A DNA stretch of 64,000 nt. Source: Natronobacterium haloterrestre (lineage in GTDB: Archaea > Halobacteriota > Halobacteria > Halobacteriales > Natrialbaceae). The notes beneath the pieces are model-generated. The model ran no database searches and was not told the origin of the DNA. It saw only the letters and a program-made list of their open reading frames with translations. Shown here piece by piece: positions 35,467 through 43,746 of the stretch; the first letter of the stretch is position 1; each line of letters starts with the position of its first letter. Location of the stretch: contig NZ_FOKW01000012.1 of assembly GCF_900112205.1 (NCBI RefSeq), positions 1 to 64,000 on the forward strand. Direction: 5' to 3'. The position numbers and the translations under genes are program-made.

Positions 35467-35871
35467 ATGTACGATACGATCCTCGTCGCGACCGACGGCA
35501 GCGAACCTGGGGACCGTGCGGCCGAACACGCGATGGACCTCGCGTCGACGTTCGACGCCGACCTCCACGCGACGTACGTGGTCGACACCCGACGGTACGG
35601 CGGTTCAGTGGTGAACGACTCGGGCGAGGTCGTCTCCGACCTCGAGGACCGGGGGAACGAGATCCTCTCCGATATCGCCGCTCGAGCGCCCGTCGACGTA
35701 CACCGGGAACTCCGCCAGGGTCGCCCCCACGAGGAGATCGGTGCCCTCGCGGAGGAGGTCGACGCCGATCTGATCGTCCTCGGGAACCGCGGGCTGGGAT
35801 CCGGTGGCGAGATCGGCAGCGTCGCGGAGCGTGTCGTCAGGTACGTCGACCGGCCGGTGCTGACCGCCTGA
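35467..35871 (+). CDS. universal stress protein, single UspA domain, shortened motif
   Basis: A 134-residue UspA protein (MYDTILVATDGSEPGDRAAEHAM). The nucleotide motif GNRGLGSGGEIGS has only seven residues between Gly and GS, two fewer than usual. It ends DRPVLTA, like its neighbour at 35950, so the two are tandem duplicates. TATA-like AAACTATATG is at about 35430-35439, 28-37 nt before the ATG. No ribosome binding site is seen. Confidence 0.9.
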   Translation: MYDTILVATDGSEPGDRAAEHAMDLASTFDADLHATYVVDTRRYGGSVVNDSGEVVSDLEDRGNEILSDIAARAPVDVHRELRQGRPHEEIGALAEEVDADLIVLGNRGLGSGGEIGSVAERVVRYVDRPVLTA

Positions 35872-35949
35872 GAGCGTCGCGTGTCCGGACATATCAGCCA
35901 TCGAGGTGTGAGCTATTTGTCGCCTTTCGACGTGGAACCCGTTACACCG

Positions 35950-36369
35950 ATGTACGACACGATACTCGTTCCGACGGACGGGAGCGACCCGGCGAATCGC
36001 GCGGTCGAACACGCACTGACGCTCGCCGACCGGTACGACGCCGACGTACACGCGTTGTACTGCGTCGAGACCCACCGGTACGGCGAACCCGCGTTGAGCA
36101 GCGCCGAGATCGTCCTCACCCGACTCGAGGAGCAGGGCCAGGCGATGCTCGAGGAACTCGCGGACCGGGCGGACAACGTGGGGATCCGGTGCGAGTCCAC
36201 CGTCTGTCACGGGCGACCCTGGGAGGAGGTCCGGAAGAAAGCCGAGGAACTCGACGCCGACCTGGTCGTGATCGGGTTCCAGGGCCAGAGTCACGAACGC
36301 ACGGGGAAGATCGGCAGCGTGGCGGAACGCGTCGTCAGGACGGCGGATCGTCCGGTGTTGACCGCCTGA
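35950..36369 (+). CDS. universal stress protein, single UspA domain
   Basis: A 139-residue UspA protein (MYDTILVPTDGSDPANRAVEHAL) with motif GFQGQSHERTGKIGS (nine-residue spacing, no basic residue in the usual place) and ending DRPVLTA. It is a tandem duplicate of 35467-35871. Two Cys residues (LYCVETH and IRCESTVCHG region) are unusual for this halophilic family. GACGTGGAACCC at 35929-35940 is shared with the promoter region of 31929. Confidence 0.9.
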   Translation: MYDTILVPTDGSDPANRAVEHALTLADRYDADVHALYCVETHRYGEPALSSAEIVLTRLEEQGQAMLEELADRADNVGIRCESTVCHGRPWEEVRKKAEELDADLVVIGFQGQSHERTGKIGSVAERVVRTADRPVLTA

Positions 36370-36914
36370 GGTGCCGTCGCCGCGACGAGTCGGACCGACG
36401 TTCTCGCCCCCGTCGCCCGCGGCGTTTCGACGTCGTAACCATTCGCCGGTGGATTCGCCGCTCCACGGGGAGGACACGCGTCGGGTGCTCGAGTCCGCAC
36501 CCGACGGCCCGCCGGTCGACCGACCGCGTTCGGCAGGGGACGGTTCCGGAAACGGGGACGTTCGAACCGCACCGAAACGGTCGGTTGATTGATTGTTTCG
36601 TACAGTTCCAGCGGGATCGAACGGCGGACCGGTCAGCGGGCTGTACAGGTACAGCTGATAGCTGTACATTTACAGCAGTATGGGTGTAATCATCGGTTAG
36701 CCGAAAGGAACGGGATCCGTTACGACGGCAGGGAACTCGGTTCCCGCGAGTCGTCAGTCGTCGGAGATGGAGGCGACGACGTCCCATCGATGGCCCGCGC
36801 CGGTACCGTTCGGGCGTCGGCCGCGGGGTCGAATCGAATGGCACCGCCTGATCCCTGCAGTACAGGCCTGGCCCGGCACCAGAACTATCCCGCCGCCCGT
36901 GGTCGACCCGTTCG
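36370..36914. other. 545 bp intergenic region with tandem palindromes
   Basis: No gene is supported; open frames here are short and Arg-rich. The region contains the two 16 bp palindromes at 36640-36676 and an overlapping TTACA/TGTAA pair (36670-36674 and 36685-36689). The distance from the palindromes to the DUF389 start (about 240 bp) leaves room for an untranslated leader or a small RNA. Confidence 0.5.
36640..36676 (+). promoter_or_regulatory. two 16 bp palindromic operators spaced 21 bp centre to centre
   Basis: GCTGTACAGGTACAGC (36640-36655) is a perfect 7+2+7 palindrome. GCTGTACATTTACAGC (36661-36676) has perfect 6 bp arms with the same half-site GCTGTA/TACAGC. Their centres are 21 bp apart, two helical turns, so two dimers would bind on the same DNA face. 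A third overlapping inverted pair follows. A related imperfect site, GCTGAAATATACAGC, lies upstream of arcA at 49501-49515. Confidence 0.6.
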
Positions 36915-38273
36915 ATGCGGTACCTCGAGATCACCGTCCCCGCCGATCGTCGACGTGCCATCCTCGACGTACTCGACGAGGAAGGAATCGAGTACGTCGT
37001 CACCGAGGAGGCGACGGCGTCCGCTGTCGACGATGCGGCGGTCGTTCGGCTTCCGCTCCCGACCCGTGCCGTCGAACCAGTACTCGACCGACTGGCCGAC
37101 GCCGGCCTCGAATCGGGTCGCGTCGTCGTCATCGACGCTCAGACGGTCGTTTCGAGCGAGTTCGACGACCTGCTAGAGCGGTACAGCCGCGGCGGAACGA
37201 GAGGCCCCCGGACCTCGAGACAGGTGTTGCGGACGAAGGCGGACGAGTTCACGCCGTCGCTCTCGGTATACCTCGTCATGCTGCTGATCAGTGCCGTCGT
37301 CGCGACTGCGGGACTGCTGGCGGACTCGCCCGCGGTCGTCGTCGGATCGATGGTTATCGCACCGTTGCTCGGTCCCGCACTGGCTGCCAGCGTCGGCATC
37401 GTCACCGGCGACGACGACCTGCGATCCACGGGGTTCCGGTACCAGACGCTCGGTGTCGCCATCGTGATCCTGGCATCGATCGGGCTCGCGACGCTCGCCC
37501 GACTCGGCGGGCTCGAACCGGGTGGCGTCGACATCGTCGTCGTCGCCGAACTCGAGGAGCGGGTCTCGCCGAACCTGCTCTCTATCGCGGTCGCGCTCGG
37601 GGCCGGCGTGGCGGGTATCCTGAGTCTGACGCGGGGCTTCTCCGAAGCGATCGTCGGCGTGATGATCGCGGCCGCGCTGATCCCGCCGGCGGCGGCCGTC
37701 GGCATCACGGTTGCCTGGGGGATGTACGGCGCGGCCGTGGGAGCGCTCGTGCTCGTCGTCGTCAACGTCCTGTCGATCAATCTCGCCGCACTGGTCACGC
37801 TGTGGGTCGCCGGCTACCGGCCGCAGGGCCTGTTCGACGTGTCGCCGACGCGCAGGCGTACGGCCACCTACGGGGCCGTCTTCGGGGTCGCGTTGCTCGT
37901 CCTCGCCGCGCCGCTGGCCGGAATCACGCTGCTCGAGTTCCAGGCGACCCAGTTGAAATCGTCCGCCGACGAGGCGGTCGCCGACGCGCTCGAGGAACCC
38001 GAACACGCCGACTTCGAGGAGGAATCCGTCGAAGTCGTTCTGGACGACGACTATCCGGTCCGCTCGATCGATCGCGTCGTGGTGGCGGTTCGCGGTCCCG
38101 ATCCCGGCCCAGATCCGGAACTCAGCGATCGGATCTACGAACGCATCGCCGAGTCCGAGGGCCCGGTCGTCGTCGAAGTCAGGTACCTCGTCGGCGAACA
38201 GCGCGGTCAGCGAGATACCAGTGGAGACTGGACCGGGGAACTGATCGTGCACACGGCGGGCGACGGTCGGTGA
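36915..38273 (+). CDS. DUF389 / TIGR00341 family membrane protein (paralogue 2)
   Basis: A 452-residue paralogue of 950-2323 with the same plan: an N-terminal soluble domain (MRYLEITVPADRRRAILDVLDEEGIEYVV), about seven membrane helices (VVATAGLLADSPAVVVGSMV, then ALIPPAAAVGITVAWG, then VLSINLAALVTLWVAG) and a soluble C-terminal domain of about 120 residues. Function is unknown. It follows the palindrome-bearing intergenic region and converges on a Usp gene 22 bp away. Confidence 0.85.
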   Translation: MRYLEITVPADRRRAILDVLDEEGIEYVVTEEATASAVDDAAVVRLPLPTRAVEPVLDRLADAGLESGRVVVIDAQTVVSSEFDDLLERYSRGGTRGPRTSRQVLRTKADEFTPSLSVYLVMLLISAVVATAGLLADSPAVVVGSMVIAPLLGPALAASVGIVTGDDDLRSTGFRYQTLGVAIVILASIGLATLARLGGLEPGGVDIVVVAELEERVSPNLLSIAVALGAGVAGILSLTRGFSEAIVGVMIAAALIPPAAAVGITVAWGMYGAAVGALVLVVVNVLSINLAALVTLWVAGYRPQGLFDVSPTRRRTATYGAVFGVALLVLAAPLAGITLLEFQATQLKSSADEAVADALEEPEHADFEEESVEVVLDDDYPVRSIDRVVVAVRGPDPGPDPELSDRIYERIAESEGPVVVEVRYLVGEQRGQRDTSGDWTGELIVHTAGDGR

Positions 38274-38295
38274 CCGTGGCTCCGCCGCGCGGCCC

Positions 38296-38715
38296 CTACC
38301 TGACGACGGTCACCGGCACCGGCGCGCGCCGAACGACCCGTTCCGCGACGCTCCCCAGCAGGACCCGACTGACCCCGGTACGGCCGTGGCTGCCGATGAC
38401 GATACGGTCGACGTTCGCGTCCGTCGCGAACTGGACGATAGCCCGGGCCGGGGAGCCGGCGAGTACCTCGGTCGTCAGCGAACACCCGTGCTCGTCCGCG
38501 AGCGACCGCGCGGGCCCGAAGGTCGCCTCGAGACGGTCGTCGTCGGTCGCGACGGGTAACTCCACGCCGTAGGGCGCGTCGTCGCCGCGATGAGCGGCGA
38601 CCGACGGTTCGACGACGTGCAAGGCGGTGAACTCGGCGTCGGGGACGTTGCTGAAGGCGTACTCGAGTGCCTCGCGAGCGGGGTCGGAGTCGTCGATCGG
38701 AACGAGGACGTGCAT
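38296..38715 (-). CDS. universal stress protein, single UspA domain
   Basis: A 139-residue UspA protein (MHVLVPIDDSDPAREALEYAF) with a canonical motif GSHGRTGVSRVLLGS and APVPVTVVR ending. It contains one Cys in EHGCSLTTE. It is closest to 31929-32339, so one of them probably arose by duplication within the island. ATG 38715 is chosen; an in-frame ATG nine codons upstream is less likely. It is the last Usp gene of the main island. Confidence 0.92.
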   Translation of the reverse strand: MHVLVPIDDSDPAREALEYAFSNVPDAEFTALHVVEPSVAAHRGDDAPYGVELPVATDDDRLEATFGPARSLADEHGCSLTTEVLAGSPARAIVQFATDANVDRIVIGSHGRTGVSRVLLGSVAERVVRRAPVPVTVVR

Positions 38716-39121
38716 ACGGTACTGTTCGAGGGGACGACGCATATACGATGTGACGAGCCACCTACGTTCTGTTCAGTAGACGGGTCGGCTATCCTATTGT
38801 CATCTTAATATGTAGGAGAGGCGATGTAATCCGGTCGATACCCTCACTGGACCAATCGACCGTATGCCGATACCTCGAGTAATTCATGGTTTAGTTCGTC
38901 CGGGAAAGGCGACTCCGATCGATACGGAACCGCCAGTCTCTCGAGCGGGGGAGAGCGGATATCCTACTGGACCATCGAGATTTCATACGGCCCTGCTTAC
39001 TCACAGACCGAACGGCTCCCCTCCGATCGGCTAGTATGATACGCTCTCGAGAGTCACGCCAGTCAGCGTCACGGGTGACCGATCGGGTGGGGACCTCGTT
39101 CACGCGTCGTGGGCCCGACTC
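38716..39121. other. spacer between uspA and element copy 2
   Basis: No gene is supported. The first 120 bp are AT-richer (CTATTGTCATCTTAATATGTAGG near 38792-38814) and could be a promoter facing either way. The remainder shows only short shadow frames. Confidence 0.4.
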
Positions 39122-39205
39122 ATACGGATCGCTGTCCCGACGGACCGGCGCAACCGCGACCCGGGCGGCGGTTGCGTCGGAACTAACGGACAGTAAACTG
39201 CATCA
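39122..39205 (-). repeat. dispersed palindromic element, copy 2
   Basis: It aligns with copies 1 and 3 over its whole length: ATACGGATCGCTGTCC at one end, ACGGACAGTAAACTGCAT at the other, and GCGCAACCGC/GCGGTTGCGT forming the inner stem. Read on the minus strand it begins TGATGCAG, and that TGA (39203-39205) is the stop codon of coaD. Confidence 0.8.
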
Positions 39206-39670
39206 CTCGAGCAGCCGACCGTGTTCGTCGATCTCGCCTTCGACTATGCGCGTCGACGAGATGCGCTCGCCGTCCTCGGCGAGCACGTACGGAGCGACGA
39301 TACCCGTCAGCGGTTCGTATCCCTCCTCGCGTCGCAGACGGTTGATCGTCTCGAGTTCCGGCGCGGTTTCCGGGGAGACGACCAGCGCGTCGATCGATGG
39401 TTCGTCGCCGACGATCCCGTACTCGCTCTCGAGTTCGTGGATCTCGACGTTGCGACCCCGGTCGTCGAGTTCGGCGATCGTTTCGACAACGGATTCCCGA
39501 CGGTGCTCGAAGGAGGGGATCTCGCGGGGCTTCGTCCGGGTTTCGGTCGCAAAAGCGTCGCTGGTGAGCCCAACGACGACGCCGTCGGTCCCGAACCGAA
39601 GCGCGTGGTCGAACAGGTTCCGGTGCCCGTCGTGGATCGGCCCGAACGTGCCGGCGACGGCGACCTTCAT
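39203..39670 (-). CDS. coaD: phosphopantetheine adenylyltransferase, archaeal type
   Basis: A 155-residue nucleotidyltransferase transferring AMP from ATP to 4'-phosphopantetheine, the penultimate step of coenzyme A synthesis. The N-terminal GTFGPIHDGH is the HxGH nucleotide-binding motif, and ISSTRI near residue 141 is the second signature of the superfamily. It is the short archaeal form, distinct from bacterial CoaD. TATA-like TTGATAAGG lies about 25-30 nt upstream. It is divergent from pyrB, and its stop codon is the first codon of element copy 2. Confidence 0.9.
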   Translation of the reverse strand: MKVAVAGTFGPIHDGHRNLFDHALRFGTDGVVVGLTSDAFATETRTKPREIPSFEHRRESVVETIAELDDRGRNVEIHELESEYGIVGDEPSIDALVVSPETAPELETINRLRREEGYEPLTGIVAPYVLAEDGERISSTRIVEGEIDEHGRLLE

Positions 39671-39803
39671 ACCCCCGCTGGTGGTTCCTGCCTTATCAAC
39701 CCTGTTTCTACCGGGCTACGGGACGACCGGCGACCTCGGCCAATCGCCCGAACACTGTTTCTTCTCCGGAACGTTCGATCCGGACGGGATATTTAGTATT
39801 TAA

Positions 39804-39821
39804 ACCTGTATCGATACAGGT
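39804..39821 (+). promoter_or_regulatory. perfect 18 bp palindrome upstream of pyrBI
   Basis: ACCTGTATCGATACAGGT is a perfect palindrome with 9 bp arms, directly after an AT-rich TATTTAGTATTTAAA. It lies 84 bp before the pyrB ATG and about 134 bp before the coaD start, between the two divergent genes. A dimeric regulator of pyrimidine or CoA genes could bind it. Confidence 0.6.
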
Positions 39822-39904
39822 CTGTGCATCCATAGCAAACCACCCCCGAGCAGGTTCACGATGGAAGGGAAGATTCAAGTTATGCGGAGCGGACACCCAG
39901 AGTG

Positions 39905-40840
39905 ATGCACCTCGACCACCTCGTCACCAGCAAGCAACTGTCGCGGGCGGACATCGAAACCGTCCTCGACCGGGCAGCCGAGATCGATGCCAACCCAGGG
40001 GCATTCGCCGACCGCTACCCCGATTCCGTCCTCGGCCTCCTCTTTTTCGAACCGAGCACTCGCACGAAAATGAGCTTCGACACCGCCATGAAACGCCTCG
40101 GCGGCGACATCGTCGACATGGGCTCGGTCGACTCCTCGAGCGTCAAGAAAGGGGAGACGCTCGCGGACACGGTTCGGGTCATCGAAGGGTATGCGGACGC
40201 GCTGGTGCTGCGCCACCCCAAGCAGGGGGCGGCCCAGATGGCAAGCGAGTTCGTCGACGTCCCGCTGTTGAACGCCGGCGACGGCGCTGGCCACCATCCC
40301 ACCCAGACGCTGCTGGACCTCTACACCATCCGCGAGAACGCCGGCCTCGAGGACCTGACGATCGGGATCATGGGCGACCTGAAGTACGGGCGGACGGTCC
40401 ACTCGCTGGCCCACGCGCTGACGAACTTCGACGTCCACCAGCACTTCATCAGCCCCGAAAGCCTCCAGCTTCCCCGCGAGGTCGTCTACGACCTGCACCA
40501 GGAACAGGAGGGGACCCAGATCCGCGAACACGACTCCCTCGAGGGGATCCTGCCGGACCTGGACGTCCTCTACGTCACCCGGATCCAGCGTGAACGGTTC
40601 CCCGACGAAAACGAGTACCAGAAAGTCGCCGGCGAGTATCAGATCGGCCCCGACCACCTCGAGGACGCCAGCGACGACCTGACGATCATGCACCCACTTC
40701 CCCGCGTCGACGAGATCGCACCCGAAATCGACGACACCGACCACGCGGCCTACTTCGAACAGGCACACAACGGCGTCCCCGTCCGAATGGCGCTGTTGGA
40801 TCTGCTGCTCTCGAACGCCGGAGGTGAGACCGATGAGTAG
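39905..40840 (+). CDS. pyrB: aspartate carbamoyltransferase catalytic subunit
   Basis: A 311-residue enzyme joining carbamoyl phosphate and aspartate, the committed step of pyrimidine synthesis. The carbamoyl phosphate loop [20 protein letters not shown], the [18 protein letters not shown] motif and HPLPRVDEI are complete. ATG 39905 is preferred over the GTG one codon earlier. It overlaps pyrI by eight bases, so the two are translationally coupled as in other archaea. Confidence 0.96.
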   Translation: MHLDHLVTSKQLSRADIETVLDRAAEIDANPGAFADRYPDSVLGLLFFEPSTRTKMSFDTAMKRLGGDIVDMGSVDSSSVKKGETLADTVRVIEGYADALVLRHPKQGAAQMASEFVDVPLLNAGDGAGHHPTQTLLDLYTIRENAGLEDLTIGIMGDLKYGRTVHSLAHALTNFDVHQHFISPESLQLPREVVYDLHQEQEGTQIREHDSLEGILPDLDVLYVTRIQRERFPDENEYQKVAGEYQIGPDHLEDASDDLTIMHPLPRVDEIAPEIDDTDHAAYFEQAHNGVPVRMALLDLLLSNAGGETDE

Positions 40841-41297
40841 CGATCAACACCTTCGCGTCAGCAAGATTCAGGACGGCACCGTCATCGATCATATCCGTGC
40901 CGGACAGGCGCTCAAAGTGCTTCGCATCCTGGGTATCGACGGGACGAACGACGAACAGGTCACGGTCGGGATGAACGTCTCGTCGGACCGCCACGGTCGC
41001 AAGGACATCGTCAAAATCGAAGGGCGCGAACTGAACCAGGACGAGGTCGACGTCCTCTCGCTGATCGCGCCGAACGCGACGATCAACATCGTCCGGAACT
41101 ACGAAGTCGCCGAAAAGCGCCGCGTCGACCGGCCCGAGGTCGTCGAGGGCGTCCTCTCCTGTCCGAACCCGAACTGTATCACCGCCAACGACGAACCCGT
41201 AAGTTCCCGGTTCGAAGTGCTGGACGACGGGATGCGGTGTCGGTACTGTGAACAAATCGTCAGCGAGGACATCCCCTCGCTGATCGATCCCGAGTAA
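40833..41297 (+). CDS. pyrI: aspartate carbamoyltransferase regulatory subunit
   Basis: A 154-residue allosteric chain that binds nucleotides at its N-terminal domain ([24 protein letters not shown]) and zinc at the C-terminus. All four zinc Cys ligands are present: CPNPNC and CRYC separated by about 24 residues. It overlaps the pyrB stop (ATGA). Together they form the catalytic-regulatory holoenzyme, controlled by CTP and ATP. Confidence 0.95.
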   Translation: MSSDQHLRVSKIQDGTVIDHIRAGQALKVLRILGIDGTNDEQVTVGMNVSSDRHGRKDIVKIEGRELNQDEVDVLSLIAPNATINIVRNYEVAEKRRVDRPEVVEGVLSCPNPNCITANDEPVSSRFEVLDDGMRCRYCEQIVSEDIPSLIDPE

Positions 41298-41392
41298 GGT
41301 CCGCACCCAGGTCCCGCCTTTTCTTTGCCGTCGAACCGCGGGACGGAACCCCGCCGAAGTATCAATAATAATACTGGAACGATCGTAGTGGA

Positions 41393-41402
41393 ACTTATAT
41401 TT
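41393..41402 (+). promoter_or_regulatory. TATA box of argS
   Basis: ACTTATATTT lies 25-34 nt before the argS ATG at 41427, at leaderless distance and without a ribosome binding site. argS therefore probably has its own promoter and is not only read from pyrBI. Confidence 0.55.
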
Positions 41403-41426
41403 CTGGGGAATAAACGACCACCTATA

Positions 41427-43322
41427 ATGCTTTATCAGCTTCGACAGGATCTGATTACGGGGCTCCGCGATGCGACGGCGGACGCGGGGTACGACTACGA
41501 AATCGACATCTCCGACATCGAAGTCGAAGACGTCACTGACGAGGAAAAAGGGGAGTTCTCCTCGCCGCTCTCGTTCTCGATCGCAGCAGACGCGGGTGAA
41601 CCGCCCGTCGCAGTCGCGGAATCGATCGCGGACGCCCATCGCGCGAACGGGCTCCCGGACGGGATCGAGACGGTCTCCGTCGAGGGCGGCCACATCAACT
41701 ACCACGCGGACAGGTCGGCGCTCGCGAGCGAGACGCTGTCGGTGATCCTCGAGGAGGGGACCGAGTACGGCACCCGCACGGTCGCCGAATCGGATACGAT
41801 CCTCGCGGACGTCTCCTCTCCCAACATCGCCAAGCCGCTCCACGTGGGTCACCTGCGGAACACGATCCTCAGCGACGCCGTCATGAACGTTCTCGAGGCG
41901 CGGGGCCACGACGTCACCCGTGACAATCACCTCGGTGACTGGGGGGTGCAGTTCGGGAATCTGATGCACGAGTACACCGAGTTCGGTAACGAGTCGGACT
42001 TCGAGTCGGACCCGATCGAACACCTGCTCGACCTCTACCAGCAGTTCGAACAGCGCGACTCGATGCTCGAGGACCTCGAGGAGAACGAGCCCGTCACCGA
42101 TCGGTTCAGAGAGTCCGTCGAGGAGGAGCGGGAATACCACGCCGAAAGCGGTAAGGAATGGTTCGCACGCCTCGAGCAGGACGACGAACAGGCGGTCGAT
42201 CTCTGGGAGACGTTCCGGGAAGTGAGTATCGACCGCTTCGAGGAGACTTACGCCGACCTCGACGTCGACTTCGACATCTGGATGGGCGAGAGCTTCTACG
42301 CCCGCGAGGGCTGGAACGACGTCGTCATCGAGAAGGCACTCGAGAACGACGTCGCCATGCGCGGGGACGGCGAAGCGGTGTACATCCCGATCTACCCGGA
42401 CGATTACGAGAACGTGGGCGACCCGAACGCAGCGGACGTCGACCGCTCGCTCGACCGCGCCCGCGAGATGCTCGAGGAAAGCGACGACCTCGAGGACGCC
42501 GACTTCGAGCCGTTCTACATCGTCAAGTCCGACGGATCGACGCTGTATGGCACCCGGGACCTGGCGACTATCGAGTACCGTCTCCAGGAGTACGACGCGG
42601 ATCAGTCCGTCTACGTCGTCGCGAACGAGCAGGAACGCTACTTCCAGCAACTGTTCGTCGCCGCACGGAAGATGGGGTACGACGACATCAAGCTCAAGCA
42701 CATCGACTACGGCCTGATCAGCCTGCCCGAAGGCAGCATGTCGACCCGGAAGGGACAGATCATCACCGCTCGCGAAGTGCTCGACCGTGCGCGGGACCGC
42801 GCCCGAGACATCGTCGAGGAGAAGGGCCGCAGCGCCGAGGACGAGATCCAGGCGGTCGCGAACAAAATCGCGCTGGCGACTGTCAAGTACGAGATGGTCG
42901 CCTCCAAGCGGGCACGGGACATCACCTTCGACATCGACGAGTCGGTGTCGCTCGAGGGCGACACGGGACCCTACGTCCAGTACGCGGCGACTCGAGGGTA
43001 CAGCATCCTCGACGGTGCGGACGCCGTCCCGGCTGCCGACCAGATCGATCCGTCGAACTTCAACGAGACGGACGTGGAACTGCTGTACGAACTCGCTCGC
43101 TACCCGATCGTCCTGGAGCGCTGTGAGGAGCGATACGACGCGGCGCCGCTTGCCCACTACCTCCTCGAGCTTGCCCACGTGTTCAACTCCTTCTACCACA
43201 AGAACCAGGTTCTGGAGGCCGAGAGGGCCCGGGACGAGCGTCTCGTGCTGACCGAGGCGACGACGCAGGTCTTCGAGAACGGGCTCGACCTGCTCGGAAT
43301 CGACGTACTCGAGCAGATGTGA
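41427..43322 (+). CDS. argS: arginyl-tRNA synthetase
   Basis: A 631-residue class I synthetase charging tRNA-Arg. The N-terminal Add-1 domain covers about residues 1-125. The HIGH motif (SSPNIAKPLHVGHLRNTILSD) is near residue 135, MSTRKG stands in the KMSKS position at about 439-444, and a C-terminal anticodon-binding domain ends the protein. A very acidic connective insert is typical of halophiles. It is followed by a hairpin at 43327-43347 and converges on arcD. The synthetase next to arginine deiminase genes is notable, because both act on arginine. Confidence 0.95.
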   Translation: MLYQLRQDLITGLRDATADAGYDYEIDISDIEVEDVTDEEKGEFSSPLSFSIAADAGEPPVAVAESIADAHRANGLPDGIETVSVEGGHINYHADRSALASETLSVILEEGTEYGTRTVAESDTILADVSSPNIAKPLHVGHLRNTILSDAVMNVLEARGHDVTRDNHLGDWGVQFGNLMHEYTEFGNESDFESDPIEHLLDLYQQFEQRDSMLEDLEENEPVTDRFRESVEEEREYHAESGKEWFARLEQDDEQAVDLWETFREVSIDRFEETYADLDVDFDIWMGESFYAREGWNDVVIEKALENDVAMRGDGEAVYIPIYPDDYENVGDPNAADVDRSLDRAREMLEESDDLEDADFEPFYIVKSDGSTLYGTRDLATIEYRLQEYDADQSVYVVANEQERYFQQLFVAARKMGYDDIKLKHIDYGLISLPEGSMSTRKGQIITAREVLDRARDRARDIVEEKGRSAEDEIQAVANKIALATVKYEMVASKRARDITFDIDESVSLEGDTGPYVQYAATRGYSILDGADAVPAADQIDPSNFNETDVELLYELARYPIVLERCEERYDAAPLAHYLLELAHVFNSFYHKNQVLEAERARDERLVLTEATTQVFENGLDLLGIDVLEQM

Positions 43323-43326
43323 ACCG

Positions 43327-43347
43327 CCTCGGGGTCAAGCCCCGGGG
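43327..43347 (+). terminator. hairpin after argS
   Basis: CCTCGGGG and CCCCGGGG pair with one mismatch around a TCAAG loop, starting four bases after the argS stop codon. It is a probable RNA 3'-end structure. Confidence 0.45.
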
Positions 43348-43746
43348 CATTCGCCTTGACCGCCTGTAAACAGTTCGGCTCCCCCTTCGATCGTTTTCGT
43401 TACGGTGTCGGTTTGTCGCCGGTCCGTCGTCAGTAGACGGGGTGGGCATTCGTTACTCGTGTACTTCAAGTTCCAGCTCGCACTAATTATAGAAAGGCGA
43501 ACTGAAACCAGAAATGACAAAATCTAGTAAATAGTGTTCGATGGATATCTGTCGCTATTCGGGCACTGAGGCCTAATTCACGGACGTATTGAGTCGTTGG
43601 GAATAAAATCATAGGATATCATATTATAACTCGTTTCGGACATCGGCTGTCGACAGGTGGGGACTGACATATGACGGGTCTTGGTTCCAGGCCTCGAGGA
43701 AGAGGTATCCAGCAGAAAGAGAGAAACGAAAAACGGTCCGCAAGCG
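43348..43746. other. about 400 bp convergent spacer between argS and arcD
   Basis: No gene is supported. From 43470 to 43680 the sequence is clearly AT-richer than its surroundings (GAAATGACAAAATCTAG and GGGAATAAAATCATAGG), unlike the coding DNA on either side. Both neighbouring genes end here, so it may hold termination signals or a decayed insertion. Confidence 0.4.

Noticed and set aside
40686-43199. 837-codon open frame opposite pyrI and argS
   Set aside because: It is antisense to two certain genes; long open shadows are expected in GC-rich DNA.
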